Source: an uncultured Oscillospiraceae bacterium
GTDB taxonomy: Bacteria > Bacillota > Clostridia > Oscillospirales > Oscillospiraceae
Reading direction: 5' to 3'
DNA length: 48,139 nt
NCBI GenBank assembly: GCA_944386885.1
Contig: CALXCU010000116.1
Coordinates: 1 to 48,139 of the forward strand
Part shown: positions 32,219-41,368 of the stretch, one piece after another
Layout of the letters: each line of letters opens with the position of its first letter
Position numbering within the stretch: position 1 is the stretch's first letter
The notes under the pieces: generated by a model
Databases searched by the model: none
The model's input: only the letters and a program-made list of their open reading frames with translations
What the model was told of the DNA's origin: nothing
Position numbers and translations under genes: made by a program

Positions 32219-33109
32219 ATGAAACGAATTTCTGCGCTTCTTCTGAGCGGCGCCCTGTGCCTGGGCCTTCTGGCCGGCTGCGGCGGCGGTACCTCCAGCA
32301 CGCCCAGCACTGCCCCTGAGCAGTCTGCGGCCGCCGCCACGGAGTCTACCGCTCCCTCCGATACCGGCGCCACTGAGGTCACCGGCACCGTCAACACCAA
32401 CGGCTCCACTTCGATGGAGAGCGTCATGGGCTCCCTGATCGAGGCCTTCCGTGAGGTCCAGCCCGGCGTGACCGTCAACTACACCGCCAGCGGCTCCGGC
32501 GCTGGCATCACCGGCGCGCAGGACGGCACCTGCGACATCGGCCTGGCCAGCCGCGACTTGGACTCTGACGAGACCGGCGTGGATCAGATCACGGTCGCCA
32601 AGGACGGCATCGCCATCGTCATCAACCCCGCCAATCCCGTGGAAGACCTGACCATCGAGCAGATCGCCCAGATCTTTACCGGTGAGATCACCAATTGGTC
32701 CGAGGTGGGCGGCGAGGATGCCCCCATCGTCCCCATGGGCCGTGAGGCCGGTTCCGGCACCCGCGACGGCTTTGAGTCCATCACCGGCACTGAGGACGCC
32801 TGTGTGTATCAGAACGAGTATACCTCTACCGGCGAAGTGATCGCCTCTGTGGCCTCCAACCCCAATGCCATCGGCTATGCCTCCCTGTCCTCCGTGGATG
32901 AGACCGTGAAGGCCATCACCGTGGGCGGCGTGGCGCCCAGCGAGGAGACCGTCCTGGACGGTACCTACGCCATCCAGCGTAACTTCAACTTCATCATCAA
33001 CGAGAGCACTCCCCTCTCCGAGGCCGCCCAGGCGTTTGTGGACTGGGCCACCTCCACGGAGGCTTCCGACCTGATCGCCGGCGCCGGCGCTGTGCCTGTG
33101 GCCGAGTAA
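32219..33109 (+). CDS. pstS: Phosphate ABC transporter substrate-binding lipoprotein PstS
   Basis: 296 residues from ATG 32219 (GGAG 10 bases upstream; the ATG at 32198 lacks a site). A lipoprotein signal ends LLAGC. After a Ser/Thr/Pro-rich spacer the binding protein shows the PstS phosphate-contact motifs GSTSMESVM, ASGSGAGITGAQDGTCDIGLASRDL and MGREAGSGTRDGFE. It binds phosphate outside the membrane and delivers it to PstCA. It is the first gene of the operon; a hairpin follows that can favour higher pstS message levels. Confidence 0.96.
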   Translation: MKRISALLLSGALCLGLLAGCGGGTSSTPSTAPEQSAAAATESTAPSDTGATEVTGTVNTNGSTSMESVMGSLIEAFREVQPGVTVNYTASGSGAGITGAQDGTCDIGLASRDLDSDETGVDQITVAKDGIAIVINPANPVEDLTIEQIAQIFTGEITNWSEVGGEDAPIVPMGREAGSGTRDGFESITGTEDACVYQNEYTSTGEVIASVASNPNAIGYASLSSVDETVKAITVGGVAPSEETVLDGTYAIQRNFNFIINESTPLSEAAQAFVDWATSTEASDLIAGAGAVPVAE

Positions 33110-33141
33110 AAACACAAACTCATCTGGCTCTTGATGTCAGA

Positions 33142-33169
33142 AGTGCCCCCTCGGCTCCGAGGGGGCACT
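33142..33169 (+). promoter_or_regulatory. Intercistronic hairpin between pstS and pstC
   Basis: A perfect 12-bp stem (33142-33153 with 33158-33169) has a GCTC loop and no following T run. Such hairpins protect the 3' end of the upstream message, which fits the need for more PstS than membrane subunits. Confidence 0.65.
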
Positions 33170-33210
33170 CGGCATGATAAGCTCCACTTTATGAAAGGCC
33201 GGTAATTGCC

Positions 33211-34077
33211 ATGAAACAAAAGCTCCGACCGATGGAGGTCATCATGAACGCGGTGTTTTTCATCTGCGGCTTTATCGCCATCGTGTTCGTGCTCTTCATC
33301 AGTATCTACCTGATCGTCTCCGGTCTGCCCGCTATCCGGGAGATCGGCCTGGTGGACTTTCTCTTCGGCACCGAGTGGGCCTCCACCGCCTCTGAGCCCT
33401 CTTTCGGCATTCTGCCCTTTATTCTCACCTCCATCTACGGCACCTGCGGCGCCATCATCCTGGGCGTGCCGGTGGGCTTTATGACCGCCGTGTTCCTGGC
33501 CAAGGTGGCCTCTCCGCGGCTGGCCGGCATCGTCCGTCCGGCGGTGGACCTGCTGGCAGGCATTCCCTCGGTGGTCTACGGCCTCATCGGCATGATGGTG
33601 CTGGTCCCCGCCGTGCGCGAGGCCTTTACCCTGCCCGACGGCGCCAGCCTGTTCTGCGCCATCATCGTCCTGGCCATTATGATTCTGCCCTCCATCATCT
33701 CGGTGTCTGAGACCGCGCTGAAGGCCGTGCCCCCCGAGTATGAGGAGGCCAGCCTGGCGCTGGGGGCTACCCACATTGAGACGGTGTTCCGGGTCAGCGT
33801 CCCCGCCGCCTCCAGCGGCATTGCCGCCGCCGTCGTATTGGGCATCGGCCGCGCCATCGGCGAGGCTATGGCCATCATGATGGTGGCCGGCAACGTGGCC
33901 AATATGCCTGGGCTGTTCAAGTCCGTCCGCTTCCTGACCACCGCCGTGGCCAGCGAGATGGCCTATGCCTCCGGCCTGCAGCGCCAGGCCCTCTATTCCA
34001 TCGCACTGGTCCTGTTTGTGTTTATCATGATCATCAACGTGATCCTCAACACGGTTCTCAAAAAGAAGGAGGCGTGA
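33211..34077 (+). CDS. pstC: Phosphate ABC transporter permease PstC
   Basis: 288 residues, six membrane segments, with the EAA-type cytoplasmic loop EEASLALGATHIETVFRVSVPAASSGI. FLFGTEWASTASEPSFGILPF and DLLAGIPSVVYGL are PstC signatures. It pairs with PstA to form the phosphate channel. The start ATG at 33211 follows AAAGG, and the next gene begins 6 bases after the stop. Confidence 0.95.
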   Translation: MKQKLRPMEVIMNAVFFICGFIAIVFVLFISIYLIVSGLPAIREIGLVDFLFGTEWASTASEPSFGILPFILTSIYGTCGAIILGVPVGFMTAVFLAKVASPRLAGIVRPAVDLLAGIPSVVYGLIGMMVLVPAVREAFTLPDGASLFCAIIVLAIMILPSIISVSETALKAVPPEYEEASLALGATHIETVFRVSVPAASSGIAAAVVLGIGRAIGEAMAIMMVAGNVANMPGLFKSVRFLTTAVASEMAYASGLQRQALYSIALVLFVFIMIINVILNTVLKKKEA

Positions 34078-34083
34078 TATAAT

Positions 34084-34956
34084 ATGGAAATGAAGCCTCT
34101 CTCCGGCAAGCGCAGGGCTTATGACCGCATTCTCCGCTTCCTGCTGTACTTCTGCGCGGCTCTGACCTGCGCCCTGCTGATTTTCGTCATCGGCTATATC
34201 TTCATTCGGGGCCTGCCTCACATCACCTGGGAATTCCTGAGCACCTCCCCCAGTTATATCAACGACACTATCGGCATCCTGCCCAACATCGTCAACACGG
34301 TCTATCTGGTGCTGGTGACCCTGCTCATTACCCTGCCCCTTGGTGTGGGCGCGGCGGTGTATCTGACCGAGTACGCCAAGAACCAGCGCCTGGTCTCCGC
34401 CATTGAGTTTGCCACCGAGACCCTCACCGGCATCCCCTCCATCATCTTCGGCCTGGTGGGCATGCTCTTCTTCTGCCAGCTGCTGGGCCTCCAGGCCTCC
34501 CTGCTGGCCGGATCCCTGACCCTGGTGATCGTCACCATCCCCACCATCATCCGCACCACCCAGGAGTCCCTCAAGACCGTGCCTCAGAGCTATCGGGAGG
34601 GCGCGCTGGGCCTGGGCGCGGGCAAGTGGCACATGATCCGCACGGTGGTGCTCCCCTCCTCCATTGACGGCATTGTCACCGGTTGCATCCTGGCCATCGG
34701 GCGCATTGTGGGCGAGTCGGCCGCCCTTCTCTTCACCGCCGGCATGGGCATGAGCCTGAACAACTTCTTCGCCTCCCCCGATAATTTTATCCACTCCTCC
34801 GGTGCCAGCCTCACGGTGGCCTTGTATGTGTATGCCCGCGAGCGCGCCGAGTTTGACGTGGCCTTCGCCATTGCCGCCATCCTGATGCTGCTCACACTGA
34901 TCATCAACCTGGCCGCCAAGCTGGTCGGCAAGCGGCTAAGAAAGAAACAAGGGTGA
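34084..34956 (+). CDS. pstA: Phosphate ABC transporter permease PstA
   Basis: 290 residues, six membrane segments, with PstA features [46 protein letters not shown] and the EAA-like loop [30 protein letters not shown]. Second half of the Pst channel. It ends just before pstB. Confidence 0.95.
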   Translation: MEMKPLSGKRRAYDRILRFLLYFCAALTCALLIFVIGYIFIRGLPHITWEFLSTSPSYINDTIGILPNIVNTVYLVLVTLLITLPLGVGAAVYLTEYAKNQRLVSAIEFATETLTGIPSIIFGLVGMLFFCQLLGLQASLLAGSLTLVIVTIPTIIRTTQESLKTVPQSYREGALGLGAGKWHMIRTVVLPSSIDGIVTGCILAIGRIVGESAALLFTAGMGMSLNNFFASPDNFIHSSGASLTVALYVYARERAEFDVAFAIAAILMLLTLIINLAAKLVGKRLRKKQG

Positions 34957-34961
34957 ATCAC

Positions 34962-35729
34962 ATGAATGAGACTGAGAACATCATCCTCAAGGCAGAGAAT
35001 CTGGACCTGTTTTATGGAGAAAACCATGCCCTGAAGGGCATCAATATGGACATCCCTGAGCGGCGCATCACCGCCCTCATCGGCCCCTCCGGCTGCGGCA
35101 AGTCCACCTTCCTGCGCAGCATCAACCGTATGAACGATCTGATTCCCTCAGTGCGCATCACCGGCTCATTGAACTACCGCGGGCAGGATATCTACGCCCC
35201 CGGCGTGGATGTGACTTGGCTGCGTAAACAGATCGGCATGGTCTTCCAGAAGGCCAATCCATTCCCCATGTCCATCTATGACAACATCGCCTACGGCCCC
35301 CGTACCCACGGGATCCGCAACAAGAGCCAGCTGGACGACCTGGTGGAGGAATCCCTGCGGGGCGCCGCCATCTGGGATGAGGTGAAAGACCGCCTGAAGA
35401 AGTCGGCGCTCGGCCTCTCCGGCGGCCAGCAGCAGCGCCTGTGCATCGCCCGGGCCCTGGCCGTCAAGCCCGACGTCCTCTTGATGGACGAGGCCACCTC
35501 CGCTCTGGACCCCATCTCCACCTCCAAGATTGAGGAACTGGCCGTGGAGCTGAAAAAGGACTACACCATCAGCATGGTGACCCACAATATGCAGCAGGCC
35601 ACCCGTGTCTCCGACAAGTGCGCTTTCTTCCTGCTGGGTGAACTCATTGAGTATGGCGACACCACCCAGCTCTTCTCCATGCCTACGGACAAGCGCACGG
35701 AGGATTATATCACCGGCCGTTTCGGCTAA
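34962..35729 (+). CDS. pstB: Phosphate ABC transporter ATPase PstB
   Basis: 255 residues from ATG 34962, 5 bases after AAGGGTGA; a GTG at 34953 overlaps the pstA stop and is the alternative. Walker [10 protein letters not shown], signature LSGGQQQR, Walker [12 protein letters not shown] and the switch histidine in VTHN are all present. [20 protein letters not shown] is the PstB Q-loop region. It powers phosphate import and, with PhoU, takes part in PhoR signalling. Confidence 0.97.
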   Translation: MNETENIILKAENLDLFYGENHALKGINMDIPERRITALIGPSGCGKSTFLRSINRMNDLIPSVRITGSLNYRGQDIYAPGVDVTWLRKQIGMVFQKANPFPMSIYDNIAYGPRTHGIRNKSQLDDLVEESLRGAAIWDEVKDRLKKSALGLSGGQQQRLCIARALAVKPDVLLMDEATSALDPISTSKIEELAVELKKDYTISMVTHNMQQATRVSDKCAFFLLGELIEYGDTTQLFSMPTDKRTEDYITGRFG

Positions 35730-35744
35730 TTTCCGTGCTCCGGT

Positions 35745-35782
35745 GGCGTCCGCTCCGCCTGGCCGGAAGCGGGCGCCTTTTT
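35745..35782 (+). terminator. Terminator-like hairpin between pstB and phoU
   Basis: A 10-bp stem (35745-35754 with 35768-35777, one G-T pair) is followed by five T. It may reduce readthrough from the transporter genes into phoU-phoP-phoR. Confidence 0.7.
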
Positions 35783-35828
35783 CTGGATTCCGACCATTTG
35801 AACGTGTATGTTTAAGGAGGTAATTCCT

Positions 35829-36482
35829 ATGCGCAAAACCTTCGATGCCGAGCTCCACGAGCTGGGCACTGAGATGATCGACATGGCTGCCGCCGCCGAG
35901 GATGCCATCGACTTGGTCACGGCCTCTCTCACCTCTCCCGACCGGCAGCAGGCCCGTCAGGCCTTGGAACTGACCCACAGCATGGACCAGATGGAGCGGG
36001 ACATTGAGAACCGCTGCCTGCGCCTGCTGCTCCAGCAGCAACCCGTGGCCCGAGACCTGCGCACCATCTCGGCCGCCCTGAAGATGGTCACCGACCTGGA
36101 ACGCATCGGCGACCAGTGCGCCAACATTGCCGAGATCTCCATGCTCCTGGCCCAGAGTCAAGCCCTGGGCGGCGACATGACCAACATCCGCACCATGAGT
36201 CAAAAAGCGGGTTATATGGTCAAACGGGCCATCTTCGCCTATGTCAACCGGGATTCGGATGCGGCCAATGAAGTGGTGGGCCTGGATGACGAGGTGGATG
36301 AGCTCTTCCTGAAAGAAAAGCAAGAGCTGGTGGATCTGATCCTCAGCAACCGGGAGGCAGCCGACTGGGCCATCGACCAGATTATCATTGCCAAGTACCT
36401 GGAGCGGATCTCTGACCACGCCGTCAACATCGCCCAGTGGGCCATCTACTGCGTCACCGGGACCCTGCCCACTCCGGTCTAA
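35829..36482 (+). CDS. phoU: Phosphate signalling protein PhoU
   Basis: 217 residues from ATG 35829 preceded by AAGGAGGT; the earlier ATG at 35808 covers the ribosome site. Two three-helix repeats with the metal-binding family motifs DLERIGDQCANIAE and YLERISDHAVNIAQW. PhoU links Pst activity to PhoR and holds the kinase off when phosphate is plentiful. Confidence 0.95.
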   Translation: MRKTFDAELHELGTEMIDMAAAAEDAIDLVTASLTSPDRQQARQALELTHSMDQMERDIENRCLRLLLQQQPVARDLRTISAALKMVTDLERIGDQCANIAEISMLLAQSQALGGDMTNIRTMSQKAGYMVKRAIFAYVNRDSDAANEVVGLDDEVDELFLKEKQELVDLILSNREAADWAIDQIIIAKYLERISDHAVNIAQWAIYCVTGTLPTPV

Positions 36483-36495
36483 GGAGGGAGCTCTC

Positions 36496-37164
36496 ATGCC
36501 CAACGCCATTGTCGTCGTGGAGGACGACAGCAGTATCCGCGAGATGCTCCGCTACTATTTTCAGTCCACTGGGTACGACGTCCGGGCCTATGAGTCCGGA
36601 GAGGACTTTTTTGCCGCCGAGGCAGAGCTTACGCCCCCGGTCATCTACCTGCTGGATATCATGCTGCCCGGGATGGACGGGCTGGAGGTGCTCCGCCGCC
36701 TGCGCGCGGGGCGGGAGACGGCCGACGTTCCGGTCATCATGCTCACCGCCCGCACCGCCGAGATGGACCGGGTGGCCGGCCTGGAGAGCGGCGCGGACGA
36801 CTATGTGGTCAAGCCATTCGGCCTGATGGAGCTTCAGGCCCGGATCAAAGCCGTCCTGCGCCGCACCCGCCGGCAGGAGAGCGGGGTGCTGCGCTGCGGC
36901 GAGCTGGAGGTGGACCCATCGGCCCGCACCGTCCGGCAGCGGGGCGAGCCGGTGGAGCTCACTTATAAGGAATTCGAGCTGCTGCGCCTGCTGCTCTCCC
37001 GGCGGGGCTCCGTCCTCACACGGGACGAGATCCTCCACGCCGTCTGGGACTACGACTTCACCGGCGAGACGCGCACGGTGGATATGCACATCAAATCCCT
37101 GCGCCAGAAACTGGGGGACGGACTGATCTCCACCGTCCGCGGCGTGGGGTATAAGATCGACTGA
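36496..37164 (+). CDS. phoP: Phosphate response regulator PhoP (PhoB type)
   Basis: 222 residues from ATG 36496, after AAGGAGGG. The receiver has E9/D10/D11, phospho-acceptor D54 and K106 (VVKPF). The winged-helix output domain (about 125-220) ends RTVDMHIKSLRQKLGD and TVRGVGYKID. It should bind the repeats upstream of pstS. The phoU stop lies 13 bases before the start, and phoR follows within 20 bases. Confidence 0.93.
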   Translation: MPNAIVVVEDDSSIREMLRYYFQSTGYDVRAYESGEDFFAAEAELTPPVIYLLDIMLPGMDGLEVLRRLRAGRETADVPVIMLTARTAEMDRVAGLESGADDYVVKPFGLMELQARIKAVLRRTRRQESGVLRCGELEVDPSARTVRQRGEPVELTYKEFELLRLLLSRRGSVLTRDEILHAVWDYDFTGETRTVDMHIKSLRQKLGDGLISTVRGVGYKID

Positions 37165-37183
37165 ATGGCGGGGGTAACCTTCC

Positions 37184-38914
37184 ATGAAAAAGCGTCTGAC
37201 GATCACCACCTTTCTCATTGTTCTTGCCGCTCTGCTCATCTCCAATATTATGGGCGTCTGGTTCCTCTTCAGCCAGGAGCGGGAAGACGCCCGGGAGAGC
37301 CTGCACGAGCTGCTCGCCCTGGTGGATTATCAGGGGCTGGACCCGCAGGAGGCCGCGGAGCAGTTCCAGCAGGCCGCCCCGGACAAGCGCCTGACCATCA
37401 TCGCCGCCGACGGCGTCGTTTTGGCGGATACCCAGGCCTCCGGCGCGCTGGAAAATCACTCCACCCGCCCCGAGGTGGCCTCCGCCCTTGCCAGCGGCTG
37501 GGGAGAGGATGTGCGTTCTTCCGATACGATGGGAGAGCCGATGCTCTATGTGGCCAAGCGTCTCACCGACGGTTCGGTGGGCCGGGCCTCTATGCCTCTC
37601 TCGTCCATTGACACCCTGGTTTGGAATAGCTTTTCCGGTTTCCTGGTGGCCTCTGCCGTGGCCCTGCTGCTGGCCTTGGCCCTGTCCCGGTATATGGCCC
37701 GGCGCACCCTGGCCCCTCTGACCGCCGTCAGCGACGCCCTGTCCCAGGTCCTCTCCAACCAAGCCCCCGCCAGCCTGGACCAGTACCGCAGCAATGATGA
37801 GCTGCGCCCCCTCCTGCGCTACATTGACAAGCTGATGGAGCGCCTGGGGGACTCCCTGCGCAGCCTGAAGGACGAGCGCAACAAAGTCAATTTGATCCTG
37901 GACTGCATGGACGAGGGGCTGCTCCTCCTGGATGGGCAGGATGGGCTCCTGGCCTGCAACCGGGCGGCCCGGGAGCTCTTCGGCGTGCCAGAGGGCTCGG
38001 GAGACCTGGCCGGCCTGCTCATTCACACCCGCAGCCTCCGCCTGCGGGAGGCCCTGGAGCGGTGCCATACCCAGAAAACCCCCGTCTTTCTGGATGTGGA
38101 AGACCTGCCTGAGCCCGGGCGTATCCTGCGCTTCTTTCTCTCCCCTGTCACAGGGCGGCAGTATGAGGGGCAGCAGGTGGGCACCTCCATCCTCATCTCC
38201 GACGTGACTGAGCTCAAACAGGCCGAGCGGGTCCGCACCGAGTTCACCGCCAACGTCTCCCATGAGCTCAAGACCCCTCTGACCTCCATCAAGGGCTTTG
38301 CCGATATGCTCTCCTCAGGCATGGTCACCGCCCCGGAGGATCAGAAGCGTTTCTCCTCCCTGATCGGGGTGGAGGTGGACCGGCTCATCGCCCTCATCAA
38401 CGATATTTTAAAGATCTCAGAGCTGGACTCCGTGGCCATTGACCAGGAGGAGTGCTCCACTCCCCTTCTCTCCGCCGCCCAGGAGGCGGTGGCCCTCCTG
38501 GACCTGAAGGCCAAGGAGCAGAACATTACCCTCACGGTCACGGGGCAGGAGTGTACCGCCGCCATCTCTGCCGCCCGCTACAAAGAAGTGGTGCTCAACC
38601 TGGTGGAGAACGGCATCAAGTACAACCGGCCCGGCGGGTCGGTGACGGTCACCGTGGGTGAGGAGGGCAGCAGCGCCGTCCTCACGGTCATTGATACCGG
38701 CATCGGCATCCCTCCGGACTCCCTGGGCCGGGTTTTTGAGCGATTCTACCGGGTGGACCGGGGACGGGCCCGCAAGACCGGGGGCACCGGGCTGGGCTTG
38801 GCCATCGTTAAGCACATTGTGGCCCTCTATGGCGGCGAGGTCTCGGTAGCCAGCCAGCTGGATGTGGGTTCTACCTTCCGCATTACCCTCCCTCGGGTCT
38901 CCCCACAGGTTTGA
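37184..38914 (+). CDS. phoR: Phosphate sensor histidine kinase PhoR
   Basis: 576 residues. TM1 (about 8-29), an extracytoplasmic region, TM2 (about 150-168), a HAMP-like linker, a PAS domain (about 235-345: NLILDCMDEGLLLLDGQDGLLACNRAA) and the kinase core: H-box ANVSHELKTPLTS (H360), N-box VVLNLVENGIKYN, G1 DTGIGIPPDSLGRVFERFYRVD and G2 GGTGLGLAIVKHI. The extracytoplasmic plus PAS arrangement is that of Gram-positive PhoR. Position after phoP fixes the role. A clear terminator follows. Confidence 0.93.
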   Translation: MKKRLTITTFLIVLAALLISNIMGVWFLFSQEREDARESLHELLALVDYQGLDPQEAAEQFQQAAPDKRLTIIAADGVVLADTQASGALENHSTRPEVASALASGWGEDVRSSDTMGEPMLYVAKRLTDGSVGRASMPLSSIDTLVWNSFSGFLVASAVALLLALALSRYMARRTLAPLTAVSDALSQVLSNQAPASLDQYRSNDELRPLLRYIDKLMERLGDSLRSLKDERNKVNLILDCMDEGLLLLDGQDGLLACNRAARELFGVPEGSGDLAGLLIHTRSLRLREALERCHTQKTPVFLDVEDLPEPGRILRFFLSPVTGRQYEGQQVGTSILISDVTELKQAERVRTEFTANVSHELKTPLTSIKGFADMLSSGMVTAPEDQKRFSSLIGVEVDRLIALINDILKISELDSVAIDQEECSTPLLSAAQEAVALLDLKAKEQNITLTVTGQECTAAISAARYKEVVLNLVENGIKYNRPGGSVTVTVGEEGSSAVLTVIDTGIGIPPDSLGRVFERFYRVDRGRARKTGGTGLGLAIVKHIVALYGGEVSVASQLDVGSTFRITLPRVSPQV

Positions 38915-38932
38915 TTTTTCCTTCTGTTTCAG

Positions 38933-38967
38933 GCGCCGGACGGCAAGTTGCCGTCCGGCGCTCTTTT
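38933..38967 (+). terminator. Terminator of the pst-pho operon
   Basis: Stem GCGCCGGACGGC (38933-38944) with its complement (38950-38961), loop of 5, then TCTTTT. Confidence 0.88.
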
Positions 38968-38981
38968 GGGCTCATATTCAG

Positions 38982-39010
38982 TGTACAAGCGGCCCGAAAT
39001 ACGGTATGAT
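38982..39010 (+). promoter_or_regulatory. Predicted promoter of the GlnKL-like operon
   Basis: TGTACA (38982-38987), 17 bases, TATGAT (39005-39010). A leader of about 35 bases contains GGAGGT before the ATG at 39051. Confidence 0.65.
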
Positions 39011-39050
39011 ATGGAAAATGAGATCTATCCCGTATCTGGAGGTGTCCCCC

Positions 39051-40328
39051 ATGCCGCTCCGCCGCCCCCATCGGGCCCTGCTCCCCAGCGCCCTGGTCAT
39101 TGCACTGGCCTCCCAGCTCTCGGTCAACGTCTTTGCCCAGCGCTTCAATGTCTCCGTGGCCATCGTGTTGTTGCCCGTTCTGCTTTTCCGCACCCCTGAC
39201 CTTCCGGTGTTCCTGACCGCTGTGCTGGCCGCGCCCGGCGTCTTCCTCCTGCGCTGCGCCGTGCAATGGCTCGCCTCCGGGACCCTGGCCGGCTGCTGGG
39301 CTGCCTACGCCCCGGAGCTTCTCTTTTATATCTGCTACGGACTGTTCTTCCGGCTTTACACTTGGGCGCGGCCCTTCCAGCCCCTGCGCTTTTCCACCTA
39401 TCCGGCCCTGGTGGCGATTGATTTGGGCGCCAACTGTGTGGAATTGCTGGCCCGGGAGCTCTTCTACCTGCCTCTCCTGCTTCAGCTGCTCCTGCTGGCG
39501 GTGCTCCGGGCGGCGCTGGTGTGGCTGCTCATCCGCACGCTGGAAAATTACGGTTTCCAGGTTCTGCGAGGAGAGGACGTGGAGCGCTACCACCGCCTGC
39601 TGCTGATGACGGCCACTCTGAAGAGCGAGGTCGTCTGGATGGAGAAGGGCGCGGCCCTGCTGGAGAACACTATGAGCCGGGCATACCGCCTCTACAGCCG
39701 CCTGCGGGACCGGGAGCCTGAGGGAGCGGACGCCGGAGCCGCGCTGGCGATTGCCAAGGACGTCCACGAGGTAAAGAAGGAGTACCTGCTCCTCATGCGC
39801 GGGATCGCAGAGGCCCTGGAGCAGGATGCCGCCGCCCCGGGCATGGAGCTGGATGAGCTCTTCGCCGTCCTCACCCGCAGCGTACAGCGCACCGCCCGCG
39901 CCGCTGGGAAGGACGCCCTCTTCCGCCTGGAGCTGGAGGGGCATTTCTATACCACCCGGCACCACTACCTCATGAGCATCTTCCGCAATCTCTTTCTCAA
40001 CGCCGTGGAGGCCGCCGCACCTGCTCAGACGGCCCACATTGCCGTGATCCAGCGCCAGGAGGGGGAACACTTCCTCTTCACAGTCTCCGATGACTGCGGC
40101 GGCATCCCCCCGGCCCGGATGTCCTCCATCTTCACGCCCGGCTTTTCCACAAAAATCAACTATGCCACCGGGGAGATCAGCCGCGGGCTGGGCCTGCCCA
40201 TCGTAAAAGACTTGGTCGAGCAGGAGTTGGGGGGCACAGTGTCTGTGGTCTCCCGGGACGGCGGCACAGAATTCACCCTGCGTATCCCCATCTCAAAACT
40301 GGAGGGAATTTCATGCTCTTTTATCTGA
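39051..40328 (+). CDS. GlnK-like membrane sensor kinase
   Basis: 425 residues from ATG 39051 (GGAGGT 7 bases upstream). Five or six N-terminal membrane helices (about 10-165) form the sensor. The phospho-acceptor region is DVHEVKKEY (H239), the H-box type of the Bacillus GlnK/CitA-like group rather than HELKTP. The ATPase domain has N313/N317 (FRNLFLNAVEAA), DDCGGIPP and GLGLPIVKDLVEQELGG. It overlaps its regulator gene by 16 bases. In Bacillus the GlnK-GlnL pair responds to glutamine; the signal here is unknown. Confidence 0.85.
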   Translation: MPLRRPHRALLPSALVIALASQLSVNVFAQRFNVSVAIVLLPVLLFRTPDLPVFLTAVLAAPGVFLLRCAVQWLASGTLAGCWAAYAPELLFYICYGLFFRLYTWARPFQPLRFSTYPALVAIDLGANCVELLARELFYLPLLLQLLLLAVLRAALVWLLIRTLENYGFQVLRGEDVERYHRLLLMTATLKSEVVWMEKGAALLENTMSRAYRLYSRLRDREPEGADAGAALAIAKDVHEVKKEYLLLMRGIAEALEQDAAAPGMELDELFAVLTRSVQRTARAAGKDALFRLELEGHFYTTRHHYLMSIFRNLFLNAVEAAAPAQTAHIAVIQRQEGEHFLFTVSDDCGGIPPARMSSIFTPGFSTKINYATGEISRGLGLPIVKDLVEQELGGTVSVVSRDGGTEFTLRIPISKLEGISCSFI

Positions 40329-41179
40329 TTGACGACGACCCCGCCACCGTGGACGTGCTGCGCATGATTATCGAGGACAGCGGCATGGGCCGGGTGCTGG
40401 GGGTAGCCTCCAACGGTCAGGACGCTCTGGAGGATTTGGAGTATATGCGTCCGGATATCGCGGTGGTGGACCTGCTCATGCCCGGCATGGACGGCATTGA
40501 ATATGTACGCCGCGCCCACGCCCGCTTCCCCGCGCTGCGCTTTCTCATGCTTTCCCAGGTGACGGCCAAGGATATGGTGGCTGAGGCCTATGCCGCCGGA
40601 GTGGATTTTTTTATTACCAAGCCGATCAACAGCGTGGAGGTGCTCAGCGTCCTGCAAAAAATGCGGGAAAATTTGTCTATGGACCGGATGCTGGGGCAGA
40701 TGCGCACGCTGCTCCAGGGGGAAAGCGCTCCCCCCGCCGCAGGGGGCGACCCGAGCGCCGCGCTCCGGCAGCGGGAGGAGCGCTGGCGCGCTTCGCTTAA
40801 CGGCATTCTCCACCGCCTGGGGATCAGCGGCGACCCCGCCTGCCGGGACATCACCCAGATCGTCCTCTATCTCTGTTCCCCCCAGGGCCGCCGGGAGCAG
40901 TATACGGTCTCTCAGCTCTGTGAGCAATTCAGCGACTCTCCCAAGGCCATGGAGCAGCGGGTCCGCCGGGCCGCCACCGCAGGCCTGGTGAACCTGGCCA
41001 ACCTGGGCATTGAAGACTACAGCAGCGATGCCTTCACAGAATATGCCGGAACCCTCTATCACTTTGAACAGGTACGCCGGGAGATGGACTGCATCCGGGG
41101 CCGGATCGCCACCCACGGCCGGGTTTCTGTGAAAAAATTTCTCTATGCTCTGGCTGCCCTGTGCGGCGAGAGCGGTTAA
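40313..41179 (+). CDS. GlnL/YcbB-like response regulator
   Basis: 288 residues with ATG 40313 after GGAGGG. Receiver (1-120): DDD at 7-9, D53 in VVDLLMPGMDG, K103 in FFITKPINS. The C-terminal half (about 155-285) is the YcbB-type DNA-binding domain (NGILHRLGISGDPACRDITQIVLYLC, YTVSQLCEQFSDSPKAMEQRVRRAATAGLVNLANLGIEDYSS). Family knowledge: Bacillus GlnL activates glutamine-use genes through TTTTGT-N4-TTTTGT repeats. A similar repeat set lies immediately downstream of this gene, so the PTS-like gene is the probable target. Confidence 0.87.
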   Translation: MLFYLIDDDPATVDVLRMIIEDSGMGRVLGVASNGQDALEDLEYMRPDIAVVDLLMPGMDGIEYVRRAHARFPALRFLMLSQVTAKDMVAEAYAAGVDFFITKPINSVEVLSVLQKMRENLSMDRMLGQMRTLLQGESAPPAAGGDPSAALRQREERWRASLNGILHRLGISGDPACRDITQIVLYLCSPQGRREQYTVSQLCEQFSDSPKAMEQRVRRAATAGLVNLANLGIEDYSSDAFTEYAGTLYHFEQVRREMDCIRGRIATHGRVSVKKFLYALAALCGESG

Positions 41180-41194
41180 CACTGCAAGTCTTCG

Positions 41195-41213
41195 GTATTT
41201 TTACTAAAAATAC
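41195..41213 (+). terminator. Weak A/T hairpin after the GlnL-like gene
   Basis: GTATTTTT (41195-41202) pairs with AAAAATAC (41206-41213); CCCTTCTTTTTTG follows. It may act as a weak terminator separating the regulator genes from the PTS-like gene. Confidence 0.35.
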
Positions 41214-41272
41214 TCCCTTCTTTTTTGCTTTATCTGACAAATTTCCATCTCCAGCTCATTTTTATAGAATTT

Positions 41273-41313
41273 TTTCTGTTACTTTCTGTTGTTTTGTGAA
41301 ACTCGTCTATAAA
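41273..41313 (+). promoter_or_regulatory. 10-bp-period direct repeats overlapping the promoter of the PTS-like gene
   Basis: TTTCTG at 41273 and 41283 and TTTGTG at 41293 are spaced exactly 10 bp (the third unit contains TTTTGT at 41292-41297). A -10 TATAAA lies at 41308-41313, and the -35 zone (41285-41290) falls inside the repeats. Spacing and sequence resemble the Bacillus GlnL target TTTTGT-N4-TTTTGT. An activator site for the upstream-encoded regulator is inferred. Confidence 0.6.
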
Positions 41314-41368
41314 CTGAACGTATCTGTAAAACAGCCGAAAGAATTCGAGCAAGATGGAGGTATGCGTT

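Noticed and set aside
32965..34794. 609-codon minus-strand frame opposite pstC and pstA
   Set aside because: Compositional mirror of membrane-protein genes (His/Gln/Asp repeats); no start signal.
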